NCBI RefSeq assembly: GCF_001437055.1
Contig: NZ_JQBW01000004.1
Coordinates: 1 to 64,000 of the forward strand
Length of the DNA: 64,000 bases
From: Limosilactobacillus secaliphilus
Lineage (GTDB): Bacteria > Bacillota > Bacilli > Lactobacillales > Lactobacillaceae
Direction: 5' to 3'
Of the stretch, positions 7,775 through 16,497 are shown in pieces. Below the pieces are notes generated by a model. The model was given only the letters and a program-made list of their open reading frames with translations. It ran no database searches and was not told the DNA's origin. The position numbers were made by a program, and so were the translations under genes. Positions within the stretch are counted from its first letter, which is position 1; every line of letters starts with the position of its first letter.

Positions 7775-8835
7775 TGTATGACCCCCTGCATCGAATGGTA
7801 GATTGGCAGCAGAATACTCAAGTACAGTCCAAGAACAATGAGAGCGATGAGGCCCAGCATCACCGGCGTAATCATTGTTAGCCAATGCTCAGTTAGCCGA
7901 ATTAAATGCTTAAACTTCATCTGACTCAGGACCTGCAAGCGTTTGGCCAAATCATCGTTGGTCAATCCACACTTGACAAGCAAACTTAATTCTGCTGGTA
8001 AACAGCGATATTTTTTAACCATCAAATTGAAATCATAGTCGTGTTGTTCATACACAATTGCCAATTGGTGCAACAATGCATTGGTTTGAAACTCCTTAAC
8101 ATAGGCCACCATTTTTTGCTCTGAGATTCCTTGTTGAACTAAAAGGGCTAAATTACTGCATAGGTAATAAGCATAGTAATCACAAAAGCCCCGCCCGATT
8201 ATTGGTAACCGACATAAGTATTCGACTTGCCCAATCCGTGATTGGTGATAAAAACGATCAAGCCGATACATAAGAAGCAACAAGCTTACACCTAATAGGC
8301 CACCGAGGCATTGCTTCAAGATGGGCCAATAAGGAAGCGTCCAAGTGGATTGTAACGATTGCATCTCTGGGATCAGCCAGCCCTTCATAGCCGCGGCAAT
8401 CATCAAAAGCATTGCTAATAAGATCAGCGGATATTCCATCAATCCATGCATTTTTTGTTTTTGGCGTTGGTAAAGACTGCGAAAATCGCTAATGCTTTTC
8501 AGTGTATTCAGAAGCGCACCATGTTGCTCAGCTAATAATAACGAATAGAAGGTATCAATTTTTACTAGTGGCTTCATTGCTTGGGCAAACGACAAACCAT
8601 TGGCTAGGCGTTGATCGATTTGCTTAACAAAGGGCTGCATCTTGGGTAAGAGAATCGCAGAAAAACGCACTGCCTGTTTTAAGGAGAAACCGACCGTTAG
8701 CAATTCATACAAAAGCTGAAACCATTGACCCTGGACCAGTGACAATGCTTGGTGTTTATGCCTGCAAGCGGGCGCCTTCTTCTTGCGGGATCTTACGGGT
8801 AGCCACCGCCTGTTTAACCAACTGTTGCCAATCAT
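7771..8835 (-). CDS. comGB: competence pilus membrane protein ComGB
   Basis: A polytopic membrane protein of the type II secretion GspF/PilC family, about 354 residues with the start used here. It anchors pilus assembly in the cytoplasmic membrane. Two GspF-like repeats and three membrane spans can be seen (about residues 145-165, 190-210 and 325-350). I chose the ATG at 8835 because GGGAGG lies 8 bases upstream; this overlaps comGA by about 80 bases. A TTG nearer position 8750 would remove most of that overlap and cannot be excluded. Confidence 0.82.
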   Translation of the reverse strand: MIGNSWLNRRWLPVRSRKKKAPACRHKHQALSLVQGQWFQLLYELLTVGFSLKQAVRFSAILLPKMQPFVKQIDQRLANGLSFAQAMKPLVKIDTFYSLLLAEQHGALLNTLKSISDFRSLYQRQKQKMHGLMEYPLILLAMLLMIAAAMKGWLIPEMQSLQSTWTLPYWPILKQCLGGLLGVSLLLLMYRLDRFYHQSRIGQVEYLCRLPIIGRGFCDYYAYYLCSNLALLVQQGISEQKMVAYVKEFQTNALLHQLAIVYEQHDYDFNLMVKKYRCLPAELSLLVKCGLTNDDLAKRLQVLSQMKFKHLIRLTEHWLTMITPVMLGLIALIVLGLYLSILLPIYHSMQGVIQ

Positions 8836-9724
8836 CACTAACGCCTCCCACCTGGCCTTTAGCCAAATCTGCTCGTAATCGCTCCCCACTAAGCTGGTCC
8901 ATCAAAACTGCCTGCTTTCCGGAACAGGTCCGCGCCAATCGTTGATAACACACACCGGTGATGGCTTGCTGCAGCTGATCTGCTGGAATTCCCAATTGAC
9001 GCAGCCGCATTATCACACCCACAGCACTTTGCGCATGGACGGTCGCCAAAACTAGGTGGCCGCTGAGTGCTGCTTGGACCGTGATTTGAGCGGTCTTCTG
9101 GTCCCGAATTTCTCCAATGATAAACACCCCAGGTCGATGTCGTAGTCCCAACCGCAATAAATCTTGATAACTCATCCCCGCGAGCTCATTGACTTGCAAT
9201 TGGATAAAGTTGGGTTGGTAAATTTCCACTGGGTCTTCAATCGTCAGAACGACCTCTTTTTGGCTAAACTGACTTGCCAGGCGATACATCGTAGTGGTTT
9301 TGCCTGATCCCATCGGTCCCGAAAATAAAATCAAGCCTCTTTTGTGAGTCATCTTAATGAGATTGGCCCATTGTTTAGGGAACAACAGCTGATAATTTTC
9401 GTCTAACGGGTAGATGATGCGGATGACCAATGTCTCTTGGCCTCTAAAATCGCCCACCGTTGAGATGCGCAAATCAATTCCATTGTGATAACGTAAACCG
9501 CCTGCCTGTGGCCGTCGGTGTTCCGAGACAGCCATATCGGCATGGTACTTGAAATACGTGATTATCTGGCAGGCACTGGCCGGGCTGAAAAGATGGTCCT
9601 TGCTAAGGCAAGCATCATGCAATGTTAATAAACGATAATGATCACCTTGTGGAATTAGATAAATATCTGACACCCGTTCTTGAATCCAGCGGTCCATCAA
9701 TGTCCAAATTGTTTTTTCGTCCAC
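8756..9724 (-). CDS. comGA: competence pilus assembly ATPase ComGA
   Basis: A 322-residue secretion ATPase of the GspE/PilB family that powers assembly of the DNA-uptake pilus. Walker A is GPMGSGKTTT at about residues 136-145, an Asp box reads TIEDPVE, and Walker B is VFIIGEIRD, followed by the His box (LATVHAQ). The tetracysteine zinc site of larger GspE proteins is absent, as is normal for ComGA. The GTG at 9724 is preferred because GGAGGGG precedes it. Only about 50 bases separate this start from the yebC terminator, so its promoter must be packed into that gap. Confidence 0.92.
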   Translation of the reverse strand: MDEKTIWTLMDRWIQERVSDIYLIPQGDHYRLLTLHDACLSKDHLFSPASACQIITYFKYHADMAVSEHRRPQAGGLRYHNGIDLRISTVGDFRGQETLVIRIIYPLDENYQLLFPKQWANLIKMTHKRGLILFSGPMGSGKTTTMYRLASQFSQKEVVLTIEDPVEIYQPNFIQLQVNELAGMSYQDLLRLGLRHRPGVFIIGEIRDQKTAQITVQAALSGHLVLATVHAQSAVGVIMRLRQLGIPADQLQQAITGVCYQRLARTCSGKQAVLMDQLSGERLRADLAKGQVGGVSDDWQQLVKQAVATRKIPQEEGARLQA

Positions 9725-9773
9725 TGTTAATCCCCTCCATAATCTAGAGACGGCAAACAGTGAAAAATGCATT

Positions 9774-9806
9774 AAAAAAAGAGCTACGATTTCTCGTAGC
9801 TCTTTT
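9774..9806 (-). terminator. rho-independent terminator after yebC
   Basis: Perfect arms GAGCTACGA (9781-9789) and TCGTAGCTC (9794-9802) with a run of seven Ts on the minus strand. It separates yebC from the comG operon. Confidence 0.9.
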
Positions 9807-9822
9807 GGGTGATGATTAATAA

Positions 9823-10563
9823 CTAATCTTCGTCGTCGGATTCAACATAACCGGCTTCGTAAATGTCAGAAACATCATCGTTGTTTTGTAATTCGTTAAT
9901 CAAGTGTTCGTATTGACCAACCTTGTCATCTGGAACCTTGGTCTTGTTTTCTGGAATCATGGTAACTTCGGCAGTATCCAGATCGTAACCCTTCTTCTGC
10001 AAAGCATCACGAGCAGACGTCAAAGCACTTGGGTCAGTGAAGATTTGGAACTTTTCGTCAGTGGCTTTCATGTCGTCAGCACCGGCATCCAAAGCATCCA
10101 TCAACATGTCGTCTTCGCTCTTGTCCAAGCCGTCACGAAGGATTTCGATCAAGCCCAGGCGCTTGAATAAGTACGAAACAGAACCGCTAGCACCTAATGA
10201 ACCGCCAGAATGAGTAAATGCGGAACGTACAGCGGCTGCCGTCCGGTTCTTGTTATCAGTCAGGCATAATACCATAACTGCGACACCACCAGGACCGTAA
10301 CCTTCATAAGTGGTTTCTTCAAAGTGAGCGCCACCAGCACCCGTAGCCTTATCGATAGCCCGTTGGACATTTTGCTTAGGCATGTTAGCAGCCCGCGCCT
10401 TTTCCATTACCAACCGAAGTTGAGGGTTATTGTCGGGATCAGGGTCACCTGCTTTAGCGGCTTGGTACAAGTCACGTGAAATTTTTTGGAAAATCTTACC
10501 ACGCTTGGCATCTTGAGCGTTTTTACGCCCTTGAATGTTATGCCATTTTGAGTGTCCTGACAT
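9823..10563 (-). CDS. yebC: YebC/PmpR family regulatory protein
   Basis: A 246-residue cytoplasmic YebC/PmpR family protein. The family was described as transcription regulators, and recent work assigns some members to easing ribosome stalling at proline-rich stretches. The N-terminal signature [22 protein letters not shown] and the later [12 protein letters not shown] segment are diagnostic. The C-terminus is acidic. Length is normal. It appears monocistronic, bounded by its own terminator. Only ATG with good context at 10563 fits the conserved N-terminus. Confidence 0.93.
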   Translation of the reverse strand: MSGHSKWHNIQGRKNAQDAKRGKIFQKISRDLYQAAKAGDPDPDNNPQLRLVMEKARAANMPKQNVQRAIDKATGAGGAHFEETTYEGYGPGGVAVMVLCLTDNKNRTAAAVRSAFTHSGGSLGASGSVSYLFKRLGLIEILRDGLDKSEDDMLMDALDAGADDMKATDEKFQIFTDPSALTSARDALQKKGYDLDTAEVTMIPENKTKVPDDKVGQYEHLINELQNNDDVSDIYEAGYVESDDED

Positions 10564-10632
10564 TAGCTAACTCCTCTTTTCTATATATAGTTAAAACAAA
10601 CAAATTGATTTTACCAAATAACCATGCTAGGT

Positions 10633-11457
10633 TCAAGCTCTTCGTCTTCTGCGGAGCAAAGACATTACTAACAGCACCAGTCCAATGGTGACCACACCAG
10701 CAGTTAGCCAATAGCCCTGCTGCAAAATATCGTTCACAATCGGCGTTGCCAACGAGTTCATCGTGACATCCGTGCTGATCACTTCATGGATTAATGGTTT
10801 TAAGAAATTCAAAAATAATGCAAATAAGCCACCACTAATCAACGTAATCCACCGAAAATCACGCAACAGAGTATGGGTGAACAGGTCATACAAGACCACC
10901 ATGAACACCAAAGCCACACTGATAATCAGGCCCACGATCACAAGGGTCCGCATCAGCTTAATCCGGCTTTCAAACTGATTGACCGCGGGTGTATTAATCT
11001 TGCTGTTGATGATATTGGTGACCGCGCTATTGACACTGTCGGTCAGGGATCCGCTCACACTGCCAGATACACCGTAATTACTGAGTGTATTTGTCGTGTT
11101 GTCTTCCAGATTATTCAGAATGTCTGATAAATCCAGTTTGATTGGGCGACCCTCGTAGACCTGCTTAACCGCTGTCTGCAGCAATTCATTGGTCTGCTTC
11201 TTGCTAATAGCCTCACCTTCAACCCCGAATTGGGACAGGTTAGAGTTAATCTGCGACTGAATCTCTCCACCAACCGCCGATTGCGTAATTTCATCGGCAA
11301 CAAACTTCTCATTCAATACTGTGGTGTTCAGCAATAGGCAAAACATCATGACCAGCATTGATAAGATACCAACCAAAGTACTCGACCAGTGCCGCCGTGG
11401 CGCCGGTTTAGATACCTGTGGTTGAGCCTGTTTTCGTAATGACTCCCTTGAAATCAA
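10633..11457 (-). CDS. uncharacterised four-span membrane protein downstream of ccpA
   Basis: A 274-residue protein that I do not recognise. Hydrophobic spans are near residues 27-46, 169-191, 203-221 and 249-268, with a roughly 120-residue Ser/Asn/Thr-rich, presumably extracytoplasmic domain between the first two. The N-terminal 26 residues are basic and the C-terminus ends in a run of arginines. The start is a TTG with GGAGGGG five bases upstream, 11 bases after the ccpA stop, so it is very likely translated from the ccpA transcript. No enzymatic motif is visible. Confidence 0.75.
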   Translation of the reverse strand: MISRESLRKQAQPQVSKPAPRRHWSSTLVGILSMLVMMFCLLLNTTVLNEKFVADEITQSAVGGEIQSQINSNLSQFGVEGEAISKKQTNELLQTAVKQVYEGRPIKLDLSDILNNLEDNTTNTLSNYGVSGSVSGSLTDSVNSAVTNIINSKINTPAVNQFESRIKLMRTLVIVGLIISVALVFMVVLYDLFTHTLLRDFRWITLISGGLFALFLNFLKPLIHEVISTDVTMNSLATPIVNDILQQGYWLTAGVVTIGLVLLVMSLLRRRRRA

Positions 11458-11468
11458 GTGGTCCCCTC

Positions 11469-12476
11469 CTAGCGAGTTGACTGTCTCTCTTCAAAGCCGT
11501 GCTGCAAAATAACTGGCTGCTTTTCCTCATCATCGTTATCGTTAGACATTAATTTAGTTAACAAACGCATTGCCACGGCACCGACATCGTACAGGGGCTG
11601 GGTAATGCTAGTCAACGTTGGCCGGGTGATGGTGGCCAGCTTAGTGTCGTTACCCGTGATGATTTCGAAATCTTCTGGAACCTTAACGTTACTGTCGGTC
11701 AAACCGTTCAGCAAACCAGCAGCACTGCTATCGTCACTGACAAAAGCAGCGGTAATTCCCTTCTTAACCATCTGCTTAGCCAGCTTGTAACCATTCTCGT
11801 ATGAATCATCAGCTTCGAAGACCAATGAATCATTAAACTTAACGTGCGCCTGCTTCAAAGCGGCCTTGTAACCAGGAATCCGGTTAAACTTGTTGATTGT
11901 CGTTTCCCGGCTACCAATCAGCAAAGCAACTTTCTTATTGCCATGCTTCAACAAGAACGAAACGGCTTCCTTAGTGGCTTGTTCGTAGTCGATCCGCACA
12001 CTCGGAATATTCTTGTCGTTAGTGAGTGACCCAGCGACGACAACAGGAACAGTTGCCTTGCTGAATTCAGCCTGCAGTTGGTCTTCGATGTCGTGACCCA
12101 TGAAGATCACCCCGTCGACCTGCTTTGCAAACAGGTTCTGAACGACTTTAATGGCACTGCTGCCATCAGCATCGGAGTTGGTCAGAATCATGTTGTACTT
12201 GTACATCGTCGCAATATCATCGATCCCCAATGCTAATTCAGCAAAGTAGTCGTTGGTGATATCCGGAATAACCACCCCGATGGTCGTCGTCTTCTTGCTG
12301 GCCAAACCACGGGCAACCGCATTCGGACGATAATTCAACTTCTTGATTACGGCTAACACTTTGTCACGGGTCTCAGGCTTAACGTTTTGATTGCCGTTAA
12401 CCACCCGTGATACCGTCGCCATGGATACATTTGCTTCACGGGCGACTGTGTAGATGGTAACTGATTGTTTTTCCAT
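11469..12476 (-). CDS. ccpA: catabolite control protein A
   Basis: A 335-residue LacI/GalR-family regulator. The helix-turn-helix and hinge sequence (IYTVAREANVSMATVSRVVNG, then RPNAVARGLASKKTTTIGVV) is that of CcpA. With HPr-Ser-P it binds cre sites and represses or activates carbon genes. The periplasmic-binding-like effector domain follows with normal length. A good cre site is seen 12.6 kb away, on the promoter of the accessory catabolic operon (25061-25074). The gene follows a terminator and is cotranscribed with the downstream membrane protein. Confidence 0.95.
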   Translation of the reverse strand: MEKQSVTIYTVAREANVSMATVSRVVNGNQNVKPETRDKVLAVIKKLNYRPNAVARGLASKKTTTIGVVIPDITNDYFAELALGIDDIATMYKYNMILTNSDADGSSAIKVVQNLFAKQVDGVIFMGHDIEDQLQAEFSKATVPVVVAGSLTNDKNIPSVRIDYEQATKEAVSFLLKHGNKKVALLIGSRETTINKFNRIPGYKAALKQAHVKFNDSLVFEADDSYENGYKLAKQMVKKGITAAFVSDDSSAAGLLNGLTDSNVKVPEDFEIITGNDTKLATITRPTLTSITQPLYDVGAVAMRLLTKLMSNDNDDEEKQPVILQHGFEERQSTR

Positions 12477-12578
12477 TTTTTACAAGCCCTTTCTTTGTTG
12501 ATTTGGTTTGTTTTCATTGAATTTTCAGATCATAGGATAACAGAATAATTAACTAAATTCAATGTCAACGACTTTATA

Positions 12579-12624
12579 CAAAAAAGCTGGTCAATATCAG
12601 CAATCTGCTAACGTTGATCAGCTT
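12579..12624 (-). terminator. terminator between the YtxH gene and ccpA
   Basis: Arms AAGCTGGTCAA (12584-12594) and TTGATCAGCTT (12614-12624), followed on the minus strand by Ts. A TTGACA at 12568-12563 just beyond it may be the -35 of the ccpA promoter, but I see no well-spaced -10. Confidence 0.75.
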
Positions 12625-12645
12625 GGTTTTAAGCTTGTTTGAAAG

Positions 12646-13023
12646 TTATTTAGCGGTCTTGTCAATGATGATATCGTCATCGTCATTGTTGTCTTCTTGC
12701 TGTGACTTCAATTCTTCACGCAGGTCCGCAGTTTGTTCATCAAAGTCGTCACTCATGAAATGGTTGGCCACTTCATCACCCTTGTCCTTGACTTTTTCCG
12801 ACCATTCGTTGGCCTTAGCCGTCATTTCGGGATGATCGGCTAACCATTCATCGAAGACATCCAGGAATTCAAGGGCATATTCGGTACTCTTGTCCAGTGC
12901 AAGGTTTTGTTTTTCTTGAATCCAATCTTTGACTGCTTTTTGCTGCGTTTCATCCATCATTCGCCATGCAGCGGCAGCACTCAAACCGCCAAATAATACT
13001 CCGGTTAAGAATTTACTTGCCAT
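12646..13023 (-). CDS. YtxH-domain protein
   Basis: A 125-residue protein with a short hydrophobic N-terminus (FLTGVLFGGLSAAAAWRMM) followed by a charged helical region and an acidic tail ending in a poly-Asp run. This fits the YtxH/general-stress family, small membrane-anchored proteins of unknown function. It overlaps the DUF948 gene by one base, a pairing seen widely in Firmicutes. It has an AAGGAAG ribosome binding site. Confidence 0.75.
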   Translation of the reverse strand: MASKFLTGVLFGGLSAAAAWRMMDETQQKAVKDWIQEKQNLALDKSTEYALEFLDVFDEWLADHPEMTAKANEWSEKVKDKGDEVANHFMSDDFDEQTADLREELKSQQEDNNDDDDIIIDKTAK

Positions 13024-13445
13024 TACTTATCTTCCTTTCTTGCATTTCTTTTATTGTGCAAATGGCTGGCCATCATAAATGCCATTTTTCCCACACTGCC
13101 GATTAACTTGGATGAACGGCTGGCAGAGTGGTTAGTGATTTTATCCACGAACTGCCGTGATGCTTCGTTAACATCACTCACACTCTGTCCAACATCCGCG
13201 ACCGCTTGAATTGCTGGATCAAGTTTATCCGCCTTATCGTTTACGTCTTCCAGCAACTGGTTGGTATTCCCTAAAACGTCCTCAAGTTCTTTGCTGATAC
13301 TATCGGCATCCTCCGTCAGCTTGCTCAATTGATCAACGGTTTGGTTCAAACTCTTAACGGTTTTTGATAAGAACCAGCCAATCCAGATTACCAAGACAGC
13401 AAATGCGATGGCTGCAATTAAGGCCGCAATTTCACCAATGGTCAT
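13023..13445 (-). CDS. DUF948-family membrane-anchored protein
   Basis: A 140-residue protein with one N-terminal membrane span (about residues 6-28) and a long heptad-rich region (residues 30-105) that should form a coiled coil. It matches the DUF948 family, often paired with YtxH proteins and linked to envelope or general stress. A basic tail ends the protein. The start has GGAGG nine bases upstream. It is the first gene of a two-gene unit. Confidence 0.8.
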   Translation of the reverse strand: MTIGEIAALIAAIAFAVLVIWIGWFLSKTVKSLNQTVDQLSKLTEDADSISKELEDVLGNTNQLLEDVNDKADKLDPAIQAVADVGQSVSDVNEASRQFVDKITNHSASRSSKLIGSVGKMAFMMASHLHNKRNARKEDK

Positions 13446-13489
13446 TATGAATCCTCCTCAAGTGGTTTTCTCAAACCATATCACGAAAA

Positions 13490-13519
13490 CCGCCCTGCTT
13501 CAAATTAGGCGGGCTTTTT
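13490..13519 (+). terminator. hairpin with T-run in front of mscS
   Basis: GC-rich hairpin (CCGCC 13490-13494 with GGCGG 13508-13512, or GCCC 13492-13495 with GGGC 13511-13514) followed on the plus strand by TTTTT at 13515-13519. No plus-strand gene precedes it, so it could be a leader attenuator or an insulator between the divergent genes. The stem is short. Confidence 0.35.
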
Positions 13520-13574
13520 GATATGATATTTTATATTAATTCCAGTAGTCAAAGTATGGTAGGAGTGTTTACTT

Positions 13575-14417
13575 ATGAATACACAGATCACTCAATACAG
13601 TCAACATTTGCAACGGCGACTTGCCCACCTTAATTGGGACCATATTGGGGATAATCTGTTACAACGATTTTCAACCATCATCTTAGCCACCGTTATATTT
13701 GCGGTCATTCTTTGGCTGGGCAAATGGCTGATCAATTCATTTTTCAAGCGTACCAGCAAAATTGAATTTATGGGCGGCTTTCACCGGGCAGCAACGTTTC
13801 GCGCGTTAACCCTCAATATCTTCCGCTACACAACCTACTTCTGCTACCTGTATGCCATTTTATCACTAATTGGTGTGCCAATTGGGACTTTAATCGCCGG
13901 TGCCGGGATCCTCAGTATTGCGGTTGGTCTTGGGGCACAAAGCTTTGTTAGCGACGTGGTCAATGGCTTCTTCATTTTGCTCGAACAACAATTTGATGTC
14001 GGTGATGAGGTCGATTTAGACAATATCCACGGCAAGGTTGTAGGTATTGGGATGCGAACAACCCGCGTCTTAAGCAGCGACGGCACCGTCACCTTCATCC
14101 CCAACCGGACAATCACGGTGGTTAAAAACTTTTCCCGTCATGATCATTCAACCAACATTGACTTGCAAATCACTGCCGATGCGCCGATTGAGCAAATCAA
14201 CCAGCTAGTTGCGCAGGAAAATGATCAGTTTATGGATGAACACGCCAACTTAATCGATGGCAAACCGACTATCGTAGGACCAATCAGTGCTAACGGGCAG
14301 TTAGTCTTCCGTGTGGTTGTCACCTCCAAAAAGGACTCATCCGCTAACATCCACGCCATGTTACTATCCCGTTACTTAAAGGCACTCTCTGAAGCAAAGA
14401 TTGAATTAGCCAAATAA
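13575..14417 (+). CDS. small-conductance mechanosensitive channel, MscS family
   Basis: A 280-residue MscS-type channel that opens under membrane tension to release solutes in hypo-osmotic shock. Three membrane spans occupy about residues 25-140. The pore-lining helix is the Gly/Ala-rich segment GAGILSIAVGLGAQSFVSDVVNG (about 109-131). The beta domain follows with DVGDEVDLDNIHGKVVGIGMRTT, and an alpha-beta C-terminal domain closes the protein. AGGAGTG precedes the ATG at 13575. It is divergent from the DUF948 gene and convergent with murI. Confidence 0.9.
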   Translation: MNTQITQYSQHLQRRLAHLNWDHIGDNLLQRFSTIILATVIFAVILWLGKWLINSFFKRTSKIEFMGGFHRAATFRALTLNIFRYTTYFCYLYAILSLIGVPIGTLIAGAGILSIAVGLGAQSFVSDVVNGFFILLEQQFDVGDEVDLDNIHGKVVGIGMRTTRVLSSDGTVTFIPNRTITVVKNFSRHDHSTNIDLQITADAPIEQINQLVAQENDQFMDEHANLIDGKPTIVGPISANGQLVFRVVVTSKKDSSANIHAMLLSRYLKALSEAKIELAK

Positions 14418-14432
14418 ATATCAACGACTTAA

Positions 14433-14483
14433 AAATGGGTCCCAACGCATATCAACCATGCGCTGGGACCCTTGTTTTTTTCG
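14433..14483. terminator. bidirectional terminator between mscS and murI
   Basis: Long hairpin: arms GGGTCCCAACGCAT (14437-14450) and ATGCGCTGGGACCC (14458-14471), with an eight-T run on the plus strand and an A-run before the left arm serving the minus strand. Confidence 0.88.
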
Positions 14484-14503
14484 ATTATGTAGCACGTTTT
14501 TGA

Positions 14504-15304
14504 TTATTCATCCAGGTCTAAGTGGTCGCAGTGATAATCAGAACCTGCCAGCCACTTATCGGCACCCGTGATTAAATCGTTCACGTTGCCAGTACTGTAT
14601 AGTTTAAAGCTTGGCTGAGCATTTTCATTGAGCTGATCATGCTGATTCAACCAATCATGGGCCTCACGAACAGTTTCCAAAGCCGGATCAACCAAGGTTA
14701 CCTGCGTTCCTAAGCATTGCTTGATTTCTTTCTGCAGGAACGGAAAATGCGTGCAGCCCAGGACCAAAACATCGACTGGGTTGTCTTTATATTCGGCCAA
14801 TTGCTGGTCAACCAGTTCTTGTGCTTTTGGCGTCCCGACTTCATCATGTTCAACCACTGAAACCAGGGGCTGGGTAGCCTTTGCTACGACCGTCACATCC
14901 GGATTCAATGACTTGATGGTTTTGACGTAAGCACCGGTCTTGGTGGTGCCTTCAGTGGCAATGACGCCAATCCGGCCGTGACGCGGTTGGGCAACAGCCG
15001 TCTTGGCACCTGGTTGGATCACCCCAATCACTGGAATCGGCAGTTCCTTCTGCAAGGCGGTCAAGGCCGCTGCAGTCGCGGTATTGCAAGCGATAATCAT
15101 CATCTTGACGTCGTGCTCCATCAAGAAGTGGCCAATGTGCAAGGCTAATGTCTGCACTTGCGCCTGGGTCTTAGTACCGTACGGAAAATGACCTTCGTCA
15201 CCAACAAAAATAATTGATTCGTGAGGCATCTGTTTTTGCAACACACGGACAACTGACAGTCCGCCTAACCCAGAGTCCATCACACCAATCGGTCGTTTAT
15301 CCAT
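14504..15304 (-). CDS. murI: glutamate racemase
   Basis: A 266-residue cofactor-independent racemase that makes D-glutamate for peptidoglycan. Both catalytic cysteines are in context: IIACNTATAAAL (about residue 73) and VLGCTHFPFL (about 184). The N-terminal signature DSGLGGLSVVRVL and FPYG are present. The ATG at 15304 has AAGGAG upstream. It is divergent from yslB. Confidence 0.95.
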   Translation of the reverse strand: MDKRPIGVMDSGLGGLSVVRVLQKQMPHESIIFVGDEGHFPYGTKTQAQVQTLALHIGHFLMEHDVKMMIIACNTATAAALTALQKELPIPVIGVIQPGAKTAVAQPRHGRIGVIATEGTTKTGAYVKTIKSLNPDVTVVAKATQPLVSVVEHDEVGTPKAQELVDQQLAEYKDNPVDVLVLGCTHFPFLQKEIKQCLGTQVTLVDPALETVREAHDWLNQHDQLNENAQPSFKLYSTGNVNDLITGADKWLAGSDYHCDHLDLDE

Positions 15305-15398
15305 TTTATTAACTCCTTTGGTCTTTTCTTAAACACCTATTATCCATTTTAACGCGTTCTTTTTCAAGAAATAGAAGGTCAAACGGACGACTTTTCGC

Positions 15399-15404
15399 TA
15401 TAAT
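15399..15404 (+). promoter_or_regulatory. -10 element for yslB
   Basis: A perfect TATAAT lies 36 bases before the yslB start codon. The expected -35 region (about 15376-15381) has no good match, so only the -10 is claimed. Confidence 0.45.
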
Positions 15405-15439
15405 ATTAATGATTGTTATTTACAGAAAGGACTTATCAT

Positions 15440-15955
15440 ATGTCTCAAGAACGATATGACCAGCTAATCAACAGCAAGCGGGGCTTAATTGCCGGCACCA
15501 TGCGTGATGTTTTGTTACCAGCAATCTTAGGTGACGAAACTGATGGCATCTTGTATTGGATTGGCAAGGATCTGGCCCGTCAATACCCGGTTGCCAGTGA
15601 TGAAGACCTCGTCACCATTTTTGCCCAGTTAGGAATGGGTGACTTGAAGCTGGTAAAAAAGTCTGATACCCAACACATCTTTCAGCTTTCCGGACCCATT
15701 GTTGAAGAACGGATCGCTATCCAGAAGGAACACACCTCCTTCACCCTGGAGGCCGGTTTCCTGGCTCAAGAACTCGAATTTCGTCTGCAGACGGTCACTG
15801 AAGCCGAAGTCTCAGAACGGCGGCGCAAATTCGTCCAAATCTTGGCCCAAAACGACCCACAGGAACTGACTGACAACGAAGGCAGCGAGATGATCAAATT
15901 CATCCACCTGCACCGTCCAGGAGAATCAAAGGACAACAAAGACAAGAGTAAATAA
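15440..15955 (+). CDS. yslB: YslB family protein (DUF2507)
   Basis: A 171-residue protein of the YslB family, conserved in bacilli and lactobacilli and of unknown biochemical function. The conserved part includes RDVLLPAILGDETDGILYWIGKDLAR (about 20-45) and a later FTLEAGFLAQELE segment. The ATG at 15440 is chosen because AGAAAGGA lies 8 bases before it; the open frame reaches nine codons further up without a site. In B. subtilis the homologue neighbours sdh genes; here it stands alone between murI and trxA. Confidence 0.82.
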   Translation: MSQERYDQLINSKRGLIAGTMRDVLLPAILGDETDGILYWIGKDLARQYPVASDEDLVTIFAQLGMGDLKLVKKSDTQHIFQLSGPIVEERIAIQKEHTSFTLEAGFLAQELEFRLQTVTEAEVSERRRKFVQILAQNDPQELTDNEGSEMIKFIHLHRPGESKDNKDKSK

Positions 15956-16022
15956 TTTTGGTCCAAGCATCACTTTAGGGCTTCACATGCTCCCTCATTA
16001 GTGAACAAGTTAATAAGACAAC

Positions 16023-16060
16023 AACGGCCTCCAACGTCTATGCTGGAGGCCGTGTTTCGT
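16023..16060. terminator. terminator between yslB and trxA
   Basis: Arms ACGGCCTCCA (16024-16033) and TGGAGGCCGT (16044-16053). It lies between convergent genes, with short T-runs on both sides, so it probably serves both. Confidence 0.7.
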
Positions 16061-16094
16061 TATCTGGGCGTGACTATCCTGTCACACCTCATTT

Positions 16095-16409
16095 TTACAG
16101 GTACTGTTCCAAAGTTTGTTGCAACTGTTCTTTAGAGTGGTAACCAATGATTTGATCAACCACTTGACCGTCTTTCTTGATCATCAGCGTCGGAATGCTC
16201 ATGATCCGGAACTTCTTGGCCGTGTCTGGGTTCTGGTCAACGTCTAACTTGTAGAAGTTAACCTTCCCAGCCATGCTTTCTGACAAAGCGTCAACTACTG
16301 GTGATTGCATCTTGCAGGGACCACACCAAGTTGCCCAAAAATCAATCAAACTGAGGCCTTGTGCCGTGTCTTTTTCGAAAGTCGCATCAGTAGTCACGTT
16401 AACTGCCAT
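16095..16409 (-). CDS. trxA: thioredoxin
   Basis: A 104-residue thioredoxin, normal length. The active site is WCGPC at about residues 28-32, within DFWATWCGPCKM, and the cis-proline loop is SIPTL. It reduces cytoplasmic disulfides with thioredoxin reductase. The ATG at 16409 is used because AGGAGG lies 8 bases upstream; an ATG two codons earlier is too close to it. Located next to mutS2 as in many Firmicutes. Confidence 0.96.
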   Translation of the reverse strand: MAVNVTTDATFEKDTAQGLSLIDFWATWCGPCKMQSPVVDALSESMAGKVNFYKLDVDQNPDTAKKFRIMSIPTLMIKKDGQVVDQIIGYHSKEQLQQTLEQYL

Positions 16410-16444
16410 AATCATTACCTCCTAATTTGTTACCTTGTGACTTA

Positions 16445-16472
16445 ATTTTATCAAAAGCGGGGTAAAAGGCAA
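16445..16472 (-). promoter_or_regulatory. promoter of trxA
   Basis: Minus strand: TTGCCT, 16-base spacer, TAAAAT, ending about 36 bases before the trxA ATG. It lies in the gap after the mutS2 stop, so trxA can be expressed separately from mutS2. Confidence 0.5.
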
Positions 16473-16497
16473 TCTTTTTGCTTACTAATTGTAAGAA

